A DNA stretch of 64,000 nt, from positions 186,001 to 250,000 of the forward strand of contig MAAR01000017.1 in NCBI GenBank assembly GCA_002162765.1, in the 5' to 3' direction. The notes below the pieces were generated by a model. It was given only the letters and a program-made list of their open reading frames with translations. It was not told the DNA's origin and searched no databases. Positions 45,827-54,605 of this stretch are shown piece after piece. Source of the DNA: Flavobacteriales bacterium 34_180_T64 (GTDB lineage Bacteria > Bacteroidota > Bacteroidia > Flavobacteriales > Flavobacteriaceae). Numbering within the stretch: the first letter of the stretch is position 1; every line of letters starts with the position of its first letter. The position numbers and the translations under genes are program-made.

Positions 45827-46020
45827 TGTTCCTACTGAATTTCGTACAATATACAATAATTGTAGTGTTTATAAGGAGGGATCTAAAAACTATACGTAAG
45901 ATAATTATGACACAACATCATGCCAAACAATGAGGTTTTAAGATGAATTTGAATTAGATGGTTTTAAAATTACTTTCGTATACTACAAATTCGAGTTATT
46001 TCAATATTACTACTCATTCA

Positions 46021-46070
46021 ATTAAGTGTCTTTAAGTGTCGTTAGATGTCTTTAAGTGTAATTAGGTGCA
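46021..46070. repeat. Five direct repeats with exact 10-base period
   Basis: Consecutive units attaagtgtc, tttaagtgtc, gttagatgtc, tttaagtgta, attaggtgca. The exact 10-base spacing puts every unit on the same DNA face, as in arrays of binding sites for recombination directionality factors or integrase arms. Position is about 200 bases inside the island edge. Confidence 0.8.
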
Positions 46071-46104
46071 AAAAACGAGATAAGAATAGGGTAATATCAT
46101 GAAT

Positions 46105-46153
46105 TTTGTACCTCGAACCCTATAAAGGTACAAATAAGGTACAAATTTGTACC
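46105..46153. repeat. GGTACAAA arm-type cluster, right end of island A
   Basis: Half-sites TTTGTACC (46105-46112), GGTACAAA (46127-46134), GGTACAAA (46138-46145) and TTTGTACC (46146-46153). The last two make a perfect 16-base palindrome. 46124-46143 matches 14721-14740 at 19 of 20 bases. Confidence 0.7.
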
Positions 46154-46266
46154 CATTTAACATGTAAGACTTATTAATAGATATTAAACCAAAACAACAA
46201 AACCTTTGTAAATAAAGGTTTTATTGTGCTTACATTATGCTTTTAGTAGTTGTTTGTTAATCGTAG

Positions 46267-46284
46267 TTACTTTCCGATACAGAA
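46267..46284 (-). other. att-like core at the intact mnmE end
   Basis: ttactttccgatacagaa; on the minus strand the codons Phe-Cys-Ile-Gly-Lys-stop. This is the same stretch used as the 18-base attachment core of Salmonella genomic island 1 in thdF/mnmE. Direct-repeat partner of 14668-14685 and 3756-3773. Confidence 0.65.
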
Positions 46285-47655
46285 ATTGGCAAAAATATTT
46301 CCTAATAAGTCATCATTCGTGATTTCTCCAGTTATTTCACCAAAATGAAATAAAGCTTGTCTTATATCGATTGCTAACAAATCTCCTGACAAACCAGATT
46401 CCAATCCATACTTCACTTTTTGAATTTCTTCAAACGCCTTTAATAATGCGTCATAATGTCTTGTGTTGGTAACTATGGTTTCATTATTTCTTAAGGCACC
46501 TGTATTTATTAAATTCAATAAAGAATCAGTTAATGCTTCAACCCCAAACCCCGTTTTTGCAGATAATAGCTTTACCTCTGGAATTTCGGTATTTAGCGCT
46601 GCCAATTTACGATCATCAAGTTTATCAATTTTATTGGCAATAATTAATAGTGGTTTCTGTGGATATTTGTTTTTAATTTTTTCAATTTCAATTTTAACTT
46701 GTTGCAAATTCTCAAAACTATTGAGTGCATCAAATAAATATACAGTAACCTGAGATTGTTCTATTTTTTCAAAGGTTTTTCGAATCCCAATGCTTTCAAC
46801 AATATCTTCAGTGTCTCGAATTCCTGCCGTGTCAATAAATCGGAATCCAATCCCTCCAATAGAAATTTCGTCTTCTATAGTATCTCTAGTAGTTCCAGCA
46901 ATCTCCGATACGATAGCTCTATCTTCATTTAGAAGTGCATTCAACAATGTCGATTTACCCACGTTTGGTTCTCCAACAATAGCTATTGGAATTCCATTTT
47001 TAATAACATTTCCAACGGCAAACGAATCTATCAATCGCTTCAATACAAATTGGATACGATCTATTAATTCCATAAACTGAGAACGGTCGGCAAATTCAAC
47101 ATCCTCTTCAGCGAAATCGAGTTCCAATTCTATTAATGAAGCAAAATTTAAGAGCTCTTCTCTGAGTTTAGAAATTTCTGATGAAAAGCCACCACGCATT
47201 TGTTGCATTGCAATTTGATGAGACGCTTCATTTTCGCTTGCTATTAAATCGGCTACCGCTTCGGCCTGACTCAAATCTAGTTTTCCATTTAAAAAAGCTC
47301 TAAGTGTATACTCACCAGCATTGGCCATTCTACAGCCCTTTCTTAAAAATAATTGTATGATTTCTTGCTGAATATATAAACTACCATGACACGAAATCTC
47401 TACTACATTTTCACCAGTATATGAATTTGGATTCTTAAAAACTGAAACTAATACTTCATCAATAGTTCTAGATTGATCCATAATATGTCCCAAATGAATC
47501 GTATGCGTTTTCTGCTCGAGTAAATCTTTTCCAGATACAGATTTGAAGCTTTGAGATGCCATTATTATAGCATTTTCTCCAGATAGCCTAATAACCGCAA
47601 TGGCTCCGCTTCCTGACGCTGTGGCTAATGCAACAATAGTATCATTATGTGACAT
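46267..47655 (-). CDS. mnmE: tRNA uridine-5-carboxymethylaminomethyl modification GTPase MnmE
   Basis: A 462-residue protein of normal MnmE length. N-terminal tetrahydrofolate-binding domain (IVALATASGSGAIAVIRLSG; NAGEYTLRAFLNGKLDL), central helical domain, and an inserted G domain: P-loop GEPNVGKST (228-236), DTAGIRDT and NKID. The C-terminal FCIGK holds the catalytic Cys459. With MnmG it makes the xm5U34 wobble modification of tRNAs. Housekeeping gene, intact here. Its last codons are the att-like core of the proposed island array, and because the core includes the stop codon the protein is left complete after integration. Confidence 0.97.
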   Translation of the reverse strand: MSHNDTIVALATASGSGAIAVIRLSGENAIIMASQSFKSVSGKDLLEQKTHTIHLGHIMDQSRTIDEVLVSVFKNPNSYTGENVVEISCHGSLYIQQEIIQLFLRKGCRMANAGEYTLRAFLNGKLDLSQAEAVADLIASENEASHQIAMQQMRGGFSSEISKLREELLNFASLIELELDFAEEDVEFADRSQFMELIDRIQFVLKRLIDSFAVGNVIKNGIPIAIVGEPNVGKSTLLNALLNEDRAIVSEIAGTTRDTIEDEISIGGIGFRFIDTAGIRDTEDIVESIGIRKTFEKIEQSQVTVYLFDALNSFENLQQVKIEIEKIKNKYPQKPLLIIANKIDKLDDRKLAALNTEIPEVKLLSAKTGFGVEALTDSLLNLINTGALRNNETIVTNTRHYDALLKAFEEIQKVKYGLESGLSGDLLAIDIRQALFHFGEITGEITNDDLLGNIFANFCIGK

Positions 47656-47767
47656 AAAGATTAATTTTTAGTAAAAGTATTGCAAAATTGCGATTCTTTC
47701 ATAATTGCGAGTTAATTCTTTAAGATTTAATTAGTAATTAATGATGATTATCTTCTGTAGAACTTAT

Positions 47768-47775
47768 TATATTTG
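47768..47775 (+). promoter_or_regulatory. TAnnTTTG -7 box of the TlpA-like gene
   Basis: TATATTTG, 22 bases before the ATG at 47798. It matches the Bacteroidota -7 consensus; no clear -33 TTTG was seen. Confidence 0.5.
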
Positions 47776-47797
47776 TAACTCTTTAAAATTAAATACT

Positions 47798-48940
47798 ATG
47801 AAAAACACACTTTATCTTTTAATTCTTTTTTTGTTAATATCAACATGCGACAAAGCTGAACAAACTAAAGATGGCTATGCTATTGCTGGTACTGCTAAAG
47901 GTGTACATAACGGCATAAGAGTTTACTTGAAAACTATAGATGAAAGAGGTAAACAATCTAATTTGGACACCGCAATTATTGTTAATGAAACTTTTAAGTT
48001 TGAAGGTAAAACGGAAGCTCCTGGAGTTCACTATTTCTTTGTTAATGGAGTCGCAAAAAGTTTACCATTCATCTTAGAAAATGCCGACATTTCTGTTGTA
48101 GTAAATAAGGATAGTATCTACGGTTCTAAAGTTACTGGCACAAAATCTAATGATTTGTTTAAATCATATTCAGCCGAAATATTAGATTTACGTAGAAAGA
48201 ATGGAAATTTAAATATAGAATTAAGACAGGAAAGAGCTTTAAAGCAAGATGCTGAAGTTGCTAGAATTACTTCAGAATTGGAAACCCTTAAAGCAAAGAT
48301 GAACACCTTTCCATTAGCGACCATTAATAAGCATAACGACAATTTGTTTTCATTAACTCTTATAGCATCATTGATAGAGTCTAAATCCATTGATTTTGAT
48401 AAACTCGTTGAGGCTTTTAATAATTTGGATAGTGACTTAAGAGCGTCGCCATTTGGTACTGAAGTATTTAATAAGTTAGAATTCAAAAAGCAGAAAAACG
48501 CGAGTTTAGCATTTTTAAATATTGGTAAGGTAGCCCCAAAATTTTCAGCACCGTCTACAGACGGAAATACAATTGTACTTGATGATATATTAGGAAAAGT
48601 AACTATAATTGATTTCTGGGCCTCGTGGTGTGGACCTTGTCGTAGAGAAAACCCTAATGTAGTTAAAACCTATGAACAATATCACGCTAAAGGATTAGAA
48701 ATAATTAGTGTGTCATTGGATAAACCTGGTCAAAAAAACCGCTGGTTAGACGCTATTAAAAAAGACAATCTTAATTGGCATCATGTGTCTAACTTGAACT
48801 ATTTTAATGATCCTGTGGCTCAACTTTATAATATTCAATCCATTCCTGCTACGTTTATATTAGATAAAGACGGAAAAATTGTAGCTAAAAATTTACGAGG
48901 CGCAGCACTCGGGCAAAAAATTGGAGAATTATTAAATTAA
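47798..48940 (+). CDS. TlpA-like thiol:disulfide lipoprotein with DUF4369
   Basis: I start at 47798 (MKNTLYLLILFLLISTC) because it gives a clean lipoprotein signal with Cys17; an upstream ATG adds 19 untypical residues. The N-terminal half (about 30-210) is a DUF4369-type domain with a coiled, charged stretch; the C-terminal half (from VAPKFSAPSTDGNTIVL) is a thioredoxin/AhpC-TSA domain with the active site WCGPC in FWASWCGPCRRENPNV and the cis-Pro segment SIPATFILD. About 380 residues, normal for the family in Bacteroidota. It should act in the periplasm in disulfide reduction or cytochrome maturation. It is transcribed divergently from mnmE. Confidence 0.88.
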   Translation: MKNTLYLLILFLLISTCDKAEQTKDGYAIAGTAKGVHNGIRVYLKTIDERGKQSNLDTAIIVNETFKFEGKTEAPGVHYFFVNGVAKSLPFILENADISVVVNKDSIYGSKVTGTKSNDLFKSYSAEILDLRRKNGNLNIELRQERALKQDAEVARITSELETLKAKMNTFPLATINKHNDNLFSLTLIASLIESKSIDFDKLVEAFNNLDSDLRASPFGTEVFNKLEFKKQKNASLAFLNIGKVAPKFSAPSTDGNTIVLDDILGKVTIIDFWASWCGPCRRENPNVVKTYEQYHAKGLEIISVSLDKPGQKNRWLDAIKKDNLNWHHVSNLNYFNDPVAQLYNIQSIPATFILDKDGKIVAKNLRGAALGQKIGELLN

Positions 48941-48969
48941 AAAATGGCTTTCTATAATGGAAGGCTTTT

Positions 48970-49620
48970 TTATAGTTTTCCGGTTTTATGCATAATAAAT
49001 AAAATAATTATTGGAACGGCCAGCAAGCCAACCATAGCCAAACTAGTTTCAAACAACCAAGGTGCTAGTATCAAAGTTACAACATATCCTCCTATTGCGC
49101 CTCCAAAATGCGCATCGTGCCCAATATTACCTACTTTATTTTTCATACCGTAAATAGAATACAGTAAATAACCAATTCCAAACACATATGCTGGAATTGG
49201 TACTGGGATAAAAAACATATATAGACTCATATTTGGTTCAAGTAAGATGGCCGAATACAATACTCCGGTTACGGCACCACTTGCTCCTACTGCACTATAA
49301 TGATATTCGTTTTTATGAAAATAAAGTGATAAAAGACTTCCCAAAACCAAGCTGACTACATATATAATAATAAAGTTTAAGCTCTCTAAATGATGTACCA
49401 CTACATCAGCAAAAAAATAGAGGGTAAACATATTAAAAAACAAATGCATTGTATCTGCGTGTAAAAACCCAGAACTAAACATACGGATTTGTTCACCTCT
49501 TCTAACACCTCCAACATTAAATTTGTAACGTTCAAAAAAACCATAATCGTTAAACCCTTTGTACGAAATAATAACATTTGCTGCAATTATGACTATTGTT
49601 ACTAAACTTAAATTACCCAT
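48970..49620 (-). CDS. Rhomboid-family intramembrane serine protease
   Basis: A 216-residue protein with six membrane helices, the size of a core rhomboid. Conserved parts: HADTMHLFFNMFTLYFF (loop 1/helix 2), catalytic Ser114 in AVGASGAVTG, and catalytic His171 in HDAHFGGAIGG. It cleaves transmembrane or membrane-near segments of unknown substrates in the inner membrane. It lies tail to tail with the TlpA-like gene, about 30 bases apart, and head to head with the acyltransferase gene. No added N-terminal domain. Confidence 0.9.
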   Translation of the reverse strand: MGNLSLVTIVIIAANVIISYKGFNDYGFFERYKFNVGGVRRGEQIRMFSSGFLHADTMHLFFNMFTLYFFADVVVHHLESLNFIIIYVVSLVLGSLLSLYFHKNEYHYSAVGASGAVTGVLYSAILLEPNMSLYMFFIPVPIPAYVFGIGYLLYSIYGMKNKVGNIGHDAHFGGAIGGYVVTLILAPWLFETSLAMVGLLAVPIIILFIMHKTGKL

Positions 49621-49682
49621 AAACTATAAACGATTAATTATAATATAACATATATTTGTTCCTGCAAATCTAAAACTAATTC

Positions 49683-50573
49683 ATGCAATTTCTTGCTTAC
49701 ATTTTAATTTATCCATTTCTATGGGTAATTTCTATACTTCCTTTTAGATTGCTCTATGCTTTTTCTGATGTTATCTATATTTTTCTATACCGTATTTTTG
49801 GATATAGGACAAAAACAGTAAAAGATAATTTGGCGCTTGTATTCCCTGATAAATCCAAAAAAGAGATCAATAGGATTACTAAAAAATTCTATCATCATCT
49901 ATGCGATATGATGGTTGAGGCCATCAAATCACTTACCATATCTGAGGCAGAAATAAAGAAACGTATGACCTTTACTAATCTAGAGGAAATTCATTCTATT
50001 GAAAAACAAAATAAAAGTATCGCCTTAATGTGCGCACATTATGGCAGCTGGGAATGGCTTTTTATCCTTCAAACTTATATCAATTATAAAGGGTATGCCG
50101 TTTACAAACGTATTCATAACAAATATTTTGATCGCTTAATAAAACGCATCAGAGCTAAATACAATAGTCATTTGATCACGACTAAAGAGACGGTTCCAAC
50201 ATTGTTAAAATCCAAAATAAAAGGAGAATTAACCATCAATGGATTTGTTTCTGACCAAACGGCTAAACCAAATAAAGCAATGCATTGGCACGATTTTATG
50301 GGCATTAAGGTTCCATTACATACGGGTGCCGAAACCTTAGCGAAACGCCTTGATATGGCTGTAGTATACTTTAAAGTGAAACGTTTAAAAAGAGGCTACT
50401 ATCAAACGACATTTGAGACTATTACCTTGAACCCAAAAGACTATAAGGATTACGAGATTACTGAGCTTTTTTTCAAACTTGTAGAACAGCAAATTCACGA
50501 AGCCCCTGAGTACTATTTATGGACTCACAAACGCTGGAAGCATCGAAATAAAGTACCTGAGAAATTTCAATAA
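49683..50573 (+). CDS. LpxL/HtrB-like lipid A acyltransferase
   Basis: A 296-residue protein with an N-terminal membrane segment (LAYILIYPFLWVISILPFRLLYAF) and the acyltransferase HX4E motif in CAHYGSWEW (about residues 118-126). The C-terminal VEQQIHEAPEYYLWTHKRWKHR is typical of this family. It transfers a secondary acyl chain to lipid A or a related lipid at the inner membrane. Length is normal. Flanked by the divergently read rhomboid gene and the convergent aminotransferase gene, 4 bases from the latter. Confidence 0.9.
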   Translation: MQFLAYILIYPFLWVISILPFRLLYAFSDVIYIFLYRIFGYRTKTVKDNLALVFPDKSKKEINRITKKFYHHLCDMMVEAIKSLTISEAEIKKRMTFTNLEEIHSIEKQNKSIALMCAHYGSWEWLFILQTYINYKGYAVYKRIHNKYFDRLIKRIRAKYNSHLITTKETVPTLLKSKIKGELTINGFVSDQTAKPNKAMHWHDFMGIKVPLHTGAETLAKRLDMAVVYFKVKRLKRGYYQTTFETITLNPKDYKDYEITELFFKLVEQQIHEAPEYYLWTHKRWKHRNKVPEKFQ

Positions 50574-50577
50574 ATGG

Positions 50578-52083
50578 TTAAAGCTGAAACCAAGAATTAA
50601 CTGGCGTCTCATGCACATCAGCTCCATTTAAAGACTTGTGTAAAAACTCATTGGTAGTCTTTATATAATTATAGTCTTCAACCCATTTACTATGGTTTTT
50701 TGCCAATAATTTGATACTATCACAAACAAATTCAATCTCTTTATCTGTTGTTGTTGGATGAATAGACATGCGAATCCAACCTGGCTTTCTCATAAAATCT
50801 CCAATTGTGATCTCATTGGTTAATGCCTGAGACGTTTCATAATCTACATGTAACAAATAATGACCATAAGTACCAGCACAACTACAACCACCACGAGTTT
50901 GAATCCCAAATCGATCATTTAACAATTTCACTCCTAAGTTAAAATGCATATCATCAATATAAAACGATATGACACCCAGTCGATCTTGATGCTGTCCTGC
51001 TAAAATTTTTATATTATCAATAGATCCTAATGATTCAAAAACAGTAGTTACAATTTGATGCTCGCGTTGTAGCATTTTTTCAACGCCCATTTTTTCTTTT
51101 AACTTAACTGCTAATGCAGTTTTTATTGTCTGTAAAAATCCGGGAGTTCCACCATCTTCTCTATCTTCAATATTCTCAATATATTTATGCTCACCCCAAG
51201 GATTAGTCCAGCTTACAGTACCTCCTCCTGGACAATCAGGAATCATATTTTTATAAAGCTTTTTATTAAAAATCAAAACACCTGAGGATCCTGGGCCTCC
51301 CAAAAATTTATGTGGAGAAAAGAAAATTGCATCTAATGCTTTCTCTTCATCTTCTGGATGCATATTTATATCAACATATGGCGCAGAACACGCAAAATCC
51401 ACAAAGCAAACACCGCCATTTTGATGCATTAACTTTGCGATATCATGATATGGTGTTTCTAATCCAGTTACATTAGACCCACCTACAACAGAAGCAATTT
51501 TAAGAGTACAATCTTTATACTTTTCAAGTAGAACTTTTAAATTCTCAATACTAAACAAACCATCTTCTCCTGGAGGAATCACTTCAACTTTAGCAATGGT
51601 TTCTAACCAAGACGTCTGATTAGAATGATGCTCCATGTGTGTAATAAAAACAACAGGGCGAATTTCTTCTGGTATATCTGTATATTTTTGAAGATTCTCA
51701 GGCACTTTTAAACCTAGAATTCTTTGAAATTTATTAATCACACCAGTCATTCCGTTTCCTGATACAATTAAGACATCATCATCATTACAATTTACATGAT
51801 CTTTAATTATATGTTTAGCGCGATGGTAAGCTCTAGTCATCGCAGTTCCTGAAACCGTAGTTTCTGTATGAGTATTCGCTACAAAAGGTCCAAATTCGTT
51901 GCAAATTTTTTCTTCAATAGGCCTGTATAATCGCCCAGAAGCAGTCCAATCTGTATAGATTATTTTTTTAAGTCCAAATGGGGATTCAAACTCTTGATCA
52001 ATTCCAATAATGTGTTGTCGAAACTGATTGAAATAAGTTTCTAAGTGAGTTGATTTCGAATTTGTAGTTTCAGAGGTGATCAT
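50578..52083 (-). CDS. Class V aminotransferase-fold PLP enzyme
   Basis: A 501-residue PLP enzyme of the SufS/NifS-like fold. FFSPHKFLGGPGSSGVLIF (about 250-268) contains the PLP lysine; VFITHMEHHSNQTSWLETI and GGVCFVDFACSAPYVDI are cofactor-pocket segments. RGGCSCAGTYGHYLL near 415 is a cysteine-containing active-site loop that resembles that of cysteine desulfurases, yet the protein is longer than SufS (about 400). The actual reaction is unknown; desulfurase or related lyase is possible. It is 26 bases downstream of glmM on the same strand, with convergent LpxL-like gene on the other side. Confidence 0.82.
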   Translation of the reverse strand: MITSETTNSKSTHLETYFNQFRQHIIGIDQEFESPFGLKKIIYTDWTASGRLYRPIEEKICNEFGPFVANTHTETTVSGTAMTRAYHRAKHIIKDHVNCNDDDVLIVSGNGMTGVINKFQRILGLKVPENLQKYTDIPEEIRPVVFITHMEHHSNQTSWLETIAKVEVIPPGEDGLFSIENLKVLLEKYKDCTLKIASVVGGSNVTGLETPYHDIAKLMHQNGGVCFVDFACSAPYVDINMHPEDEEKALDAIFFSPHKFLGGPGSSGVLIFNKKLYKNMIPDCPGGGTVSWTNPWGEHKYIENIEDREDGGTPGFLQTIKTALAVKLKEKMGVEKMLQREHQIVTTVFESLGSIDNIKILAGQHQDRLGVISFYIDDMHFNLGVKLLNDRFGIQTRGGCSCAGTYGHYLLHVDYETSQALTNEITIGDFMRKPGWIRMSIHPTTTDKEIEFVCDSIKLLAKNHSKWVEDYNYIKTTNEFLHKSLNGADVHETPVNSWFQL

Positions 52084-52109
52084 GCGTACTATTTTGAATT
52101 ACAAAAATA

Positions 52110-53498
52110 CTAAATATTTGCGATAGCTTTAATTTCTTCAATTATTTTATGGGCCAATTTATCGGCCTCCATTTGCGAGGGAGCCTCAGTATATATTCTA
52201 ATAATTGGCTCGGTATTACTTTTTCGTAAATGCACCCAGCTATCTGAAAAATCAATTTTAACGCCATCAATAGTATTCAATTTCTCTTGTGTATAAGCGG
52301 TCGCCATTGTCTCCAAAATACCATCAACATCTAATCCTTCAGTTAATGCTATTTTTTTCTTACTCATATAATAACTCGGATAAGAGTTTCTAAGAGCACT
52401 CACTTTTATTTTTTTTTCAGCCAAAAGACTTAAAAAAAGCGCGACACCTACTAATGCATCTCGTCCGTAATGTAATTCAGGATATATTATACCTCCATTA
52501 CCTTCACCACCTATAACCGCATTATTTTTTTTCATCAATTCAACCACATTTACTTCACCAACTGCGCTAGCTTCATAGGTTCCATCATGCAGTTCAGTAA
52601 CATCGTTTAAAGCTCTTGTAGAGCTCATATTACTTACCGTGTTTCCCGGTGTTTTACTTAACACATAATCCGCACAAGCTACTAAGGTGTACTCTTCACC
52701 AAACATGTCGCCATTTTCATCCATAAACGCTAAACGATCTACATCAGGGTCTACCACAATTCCAAAATCAGCATGTTCTTTTACAACTTTTTCAGACAAA
52801 TCGCCTAAATGCTCTTTAAGTGGTTCTGGATTATGTGGAAATTCTCCATTTGGCTCACAAAATAATTTAACAGCATGAACTCCCAATCGCTCCAATAATA
52901 ATGGAATTGCAATTCCTCCCGTAGAATTAACACCATCAACTACCACCTTAAAATTAGCAGCATCAATTGCCTCTCTATTTACAAGTTCTAAATCCAAAAC
53001 CTCGTCTATATGCAAATCTATATATGCCTGGTTTTTTGTAATTTTTCCTAAGTTATCTACATCCGAAAATTGCATTTGATCGCTTTCTGCAATATCTAAA
53101 ATTTTTGCGCCTTCAACGCCATTTAAAAATTCACCTTTCGCATTTAACAGCTTTAATGCATTCCACTGTTTAGGGTTATGGCTAGCAGTTAAGATAATGC
53201 CTCCATCGGCATGCTCTAGAGGCACTGCCACTTCAACAGTAGGCGTTGTTGACAGCCCTAAATCAACCACATGAATACCTAGACCAATCAAGGTATTCAT
53301 AACTAAATTCTGAATCATTTCTCCAGAAATTCTGGCATCTCTACCTACAACAACTATATAATGTGTTTTATCTCGTTGTTGCTTAAGCCATACCCCGTAA
53401 GCCGATGCGAATTTTACAGCATCAATTGGTGTAAGGTTTTCACCAACAGCTCCACCAATAGTGCCACGTATTCCTGAGATTGATTTTATTAATGTCAT
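52110..53498 (-). CDS. glmM: Phosphoglucosamine mutase
   Basis: A 462-residue member of the alpha-D-phosphohexomutase family. The phosphoserine loop ILTASHNPKQWN (Ser106), the metal loop DPDVDRLAF (about 243-251), the sugar loop GGEGNGGI and the phosphate loop RKSNTEPIIRIYTEA are all present. GlmM type fits length and the position of motifs; a phosphomannomutase role is an alternative. It would make glucosamine-1-phosphate for peptidoglycan and lipopolysaccharide in the cytoplasm. It overlaps the upstream acyltransferase gene by four bases. Confidence 0.88.
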   Translation of the reverse strand: MTLIKSISGIRGTIGGAVGENLTPIDAVKFASAYGVWLKQQRDKTHYIVVVGRDARISGEMIQNLVMNTLIGLGIHVVDLGLSTTPTVEVAVPLEHADGGIILTASHNPKQWNALKLLNAKGEFLNGVEGAKILDIAESDQMQFSDVDNLGKITKNQAYIDLHIDEVLDLELVNREAIDAANFKVVVDGVNSTGGIAIPLLLERLGVHAVKLFCEPNGEFPHNPEPLKEHLGDLSEKVVKEHADFGIVVDPDVDRLAFMDENGDMFGEEYTLVACADYVLSKTPGNTVSNMSSTRALNDVTELHDGTYEASAVGEVNVVELMKKNNAVIGGEGNGGIIYPELHYGRDALVGVALFLSLLAEKKIKVSALRNSYPSYYMSKKKIALTEGLDVDGILETMATAYTQEKLNTIDGVKIDFSDSWVHLRKSNTEPIIRIYTEAPSQMEADKLAHKIIEEIKAIANI

Positions 53499-54565
53499 TT
53501 TCTAAATTTGCTTTTCTGTTTTAAAAAATAGCTTTCGAAATATTTGTATGATATATGTGCCATAGCTATTGTTATCGCAAAAGTCAATAATAATATTAAG
53601 ATTCTGGTTGAAATCTCATTAAAAGTTTTTAAATAGTCGATTTTCAAAAACACAAAAACGACCAGATTCAAAGCTATAATATGATACATATAAATACCGT
53701 AAGAAATTTGTCCTAAATAAATTAGTGCCTTAATTGTTATAGTCGTATTAAAATTATTACATGCTAACGAATGAATACAAAGTGCGAATAAACTACTCAT
53801 GAATAAATTATTAATCCATATACTATTAAAATCAAACACATTTGTTGTAAAGTAAACTATTGTCGATCCAATAATAATTATTGGAATAATGGGTGAAATT
53901 TTCAAGAATTCTAGTTTTCTCATTTCTTCCAAAATCGCTATGATTCCTCCAAAAAACAACATAAAATAAACAAAATTGAATTTTCGCAACACGTCGAAAT
54001 AGTTCACATGAAAAATAACGAAATACAAAAAAGTCAAGAGGAGTAATATTTTAAGTATTTTTCCTTTATCTGTAAAAAATAATAAAGGTGCAATGATTAA
54101 ATAAAATTGTTCCTCAATACCAATGGACCATAATATTTCCAATATTCCTCCAGGGTAGTACAATTCTGCAAAGATATTAGGTAAGAAAAACAAGGTTAGA
54201 AACAAGCCTTCCCCAAAACTATAATTTATTTCAAATGGTATCTGTAATGCAGGTAAAACGACATTGTAAAACAAAAAACCAAAGATGACTACTAAATAAT
54301 ACAAAGGGAAAATCCTAAGAATTCTACGTATGTAAAAATGTCCTATTGAAAATGTATTATTCTGTTTAGCTCGGTAAATGAGCCTAATTATTAAAAAACC
54401 ACTAAGAACAAAAAACATATAAACTGCTTCTATACCTTTATGAAATATGTGCAAATCATCAAAATAAGGAAGCCCTTGATTTTTACACAATTGGGGTATA
54501 TGATAAAGCATTACGATGGAAGCTAAAACAAAACGTAATGGATCCAAATTTGGTAGTCGATTCAA
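53495..54565 (-). CDS. Acyltransferase 3 family membrane protein (OafA/YrhL-like)
   Basis: A 356-residue integral membrane protein with about ten helices. It opens NRLPNLDPLRFVLASIVMLYH, the family's first helix with Arg and His; FVLSGFLIIRLIY and RRILRIFPLYYLVVI (RxxRxxPxYY) follow, and SIGIEEQFYLIIAPLL holds the conserved Glu. It O-acetylates or otherwise acylates a cell-surface glycan. The target is unknown. The gene overlaps glmM by four bases, which suggests co-transcription and a cell-envelope role. Confidence 0.9.
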   Translation of the reverse strand: MNRLPNLDPLRFVLASIVMLYHIPQLCKNQGLPYFDDLHIFHKGIEAVYMFFVLSGFLIIRLIYRAKQNNTFSIGHFYIRRILRIFPLYYLVVIFGFLFYNVVLPALQIPFEINYSFGEGLFLTLFFLPNIFAELYYPGGILEILWSIGIEEQFYLIIAPLLFFTDKGKILKILLLLTFLYFVIFHVNYFDVLRKFNFVYFMLFFGGIIAILEEMRKLEFLKISPIIPIIIIGSTIVYFTTNVFDFNSIWINNLFMSSLFALCIHSLACNNFNTTITIKALIYLGQISYGIYMYHIIALNLVVFVFLKIDYLKTFNEISTRILILLLTFAITIAMAHISYKYFESYFLKQKSKFRK

Positions 54566-54605
54566 ATTTTAACTTTTAAAGGTTAAAAATACATATATTT
54601 ATTGA

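Larger units (their letters stand above)
45857..46266. other. 410-base gene-free region with island-end signals
   Basis: Contains the promoter region of the propeller regulator, a five-unit 10-base-period repeat (46021-46070) and GGTACAAA-type motifs (46105-46153), then AT-rich sequence up to the mnmE stop. No gene is visible. I read it as the right arm of island A. Confidence 0.6.
14668..46284. mobile_element. Proposed genomic island A (surface protein and laminarin locus)
   Basis: Bounded by the isolated core (14668-14685) and the core formed by the intact mnmE end (46267-46284), both in the same orientation. Near each end, inside the boundary, is the same 20-base sequence with one mismatch (aaaggtacaaatacggtaca at 14721-14740; aaaggtacaaataaggtaca at 46124-46143), as expected for integrase arm sites. 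The cargo is a giant T9SS surface protein and a complete laminarin locus. No integrase gene remains in the window, so the island is either domesticated or mobilised in trans. The limits are inferred. Confidence 0.6.

Noticed and set aside
46906..46916. ccgatac inside the mnmE G-domain coding region.
   Set aside because: Only seven bases match the core, and the position is coding for an ordinary GTPase segment.
48939..48973. Hairpin tggctttctataatggaagg between the TlpA-like and rhomboid genes as a terminator.
   Set aside because: The stem holds only five pairs with a mismatch; not strong enough to list as a feature, although the T-tract is suggestive.
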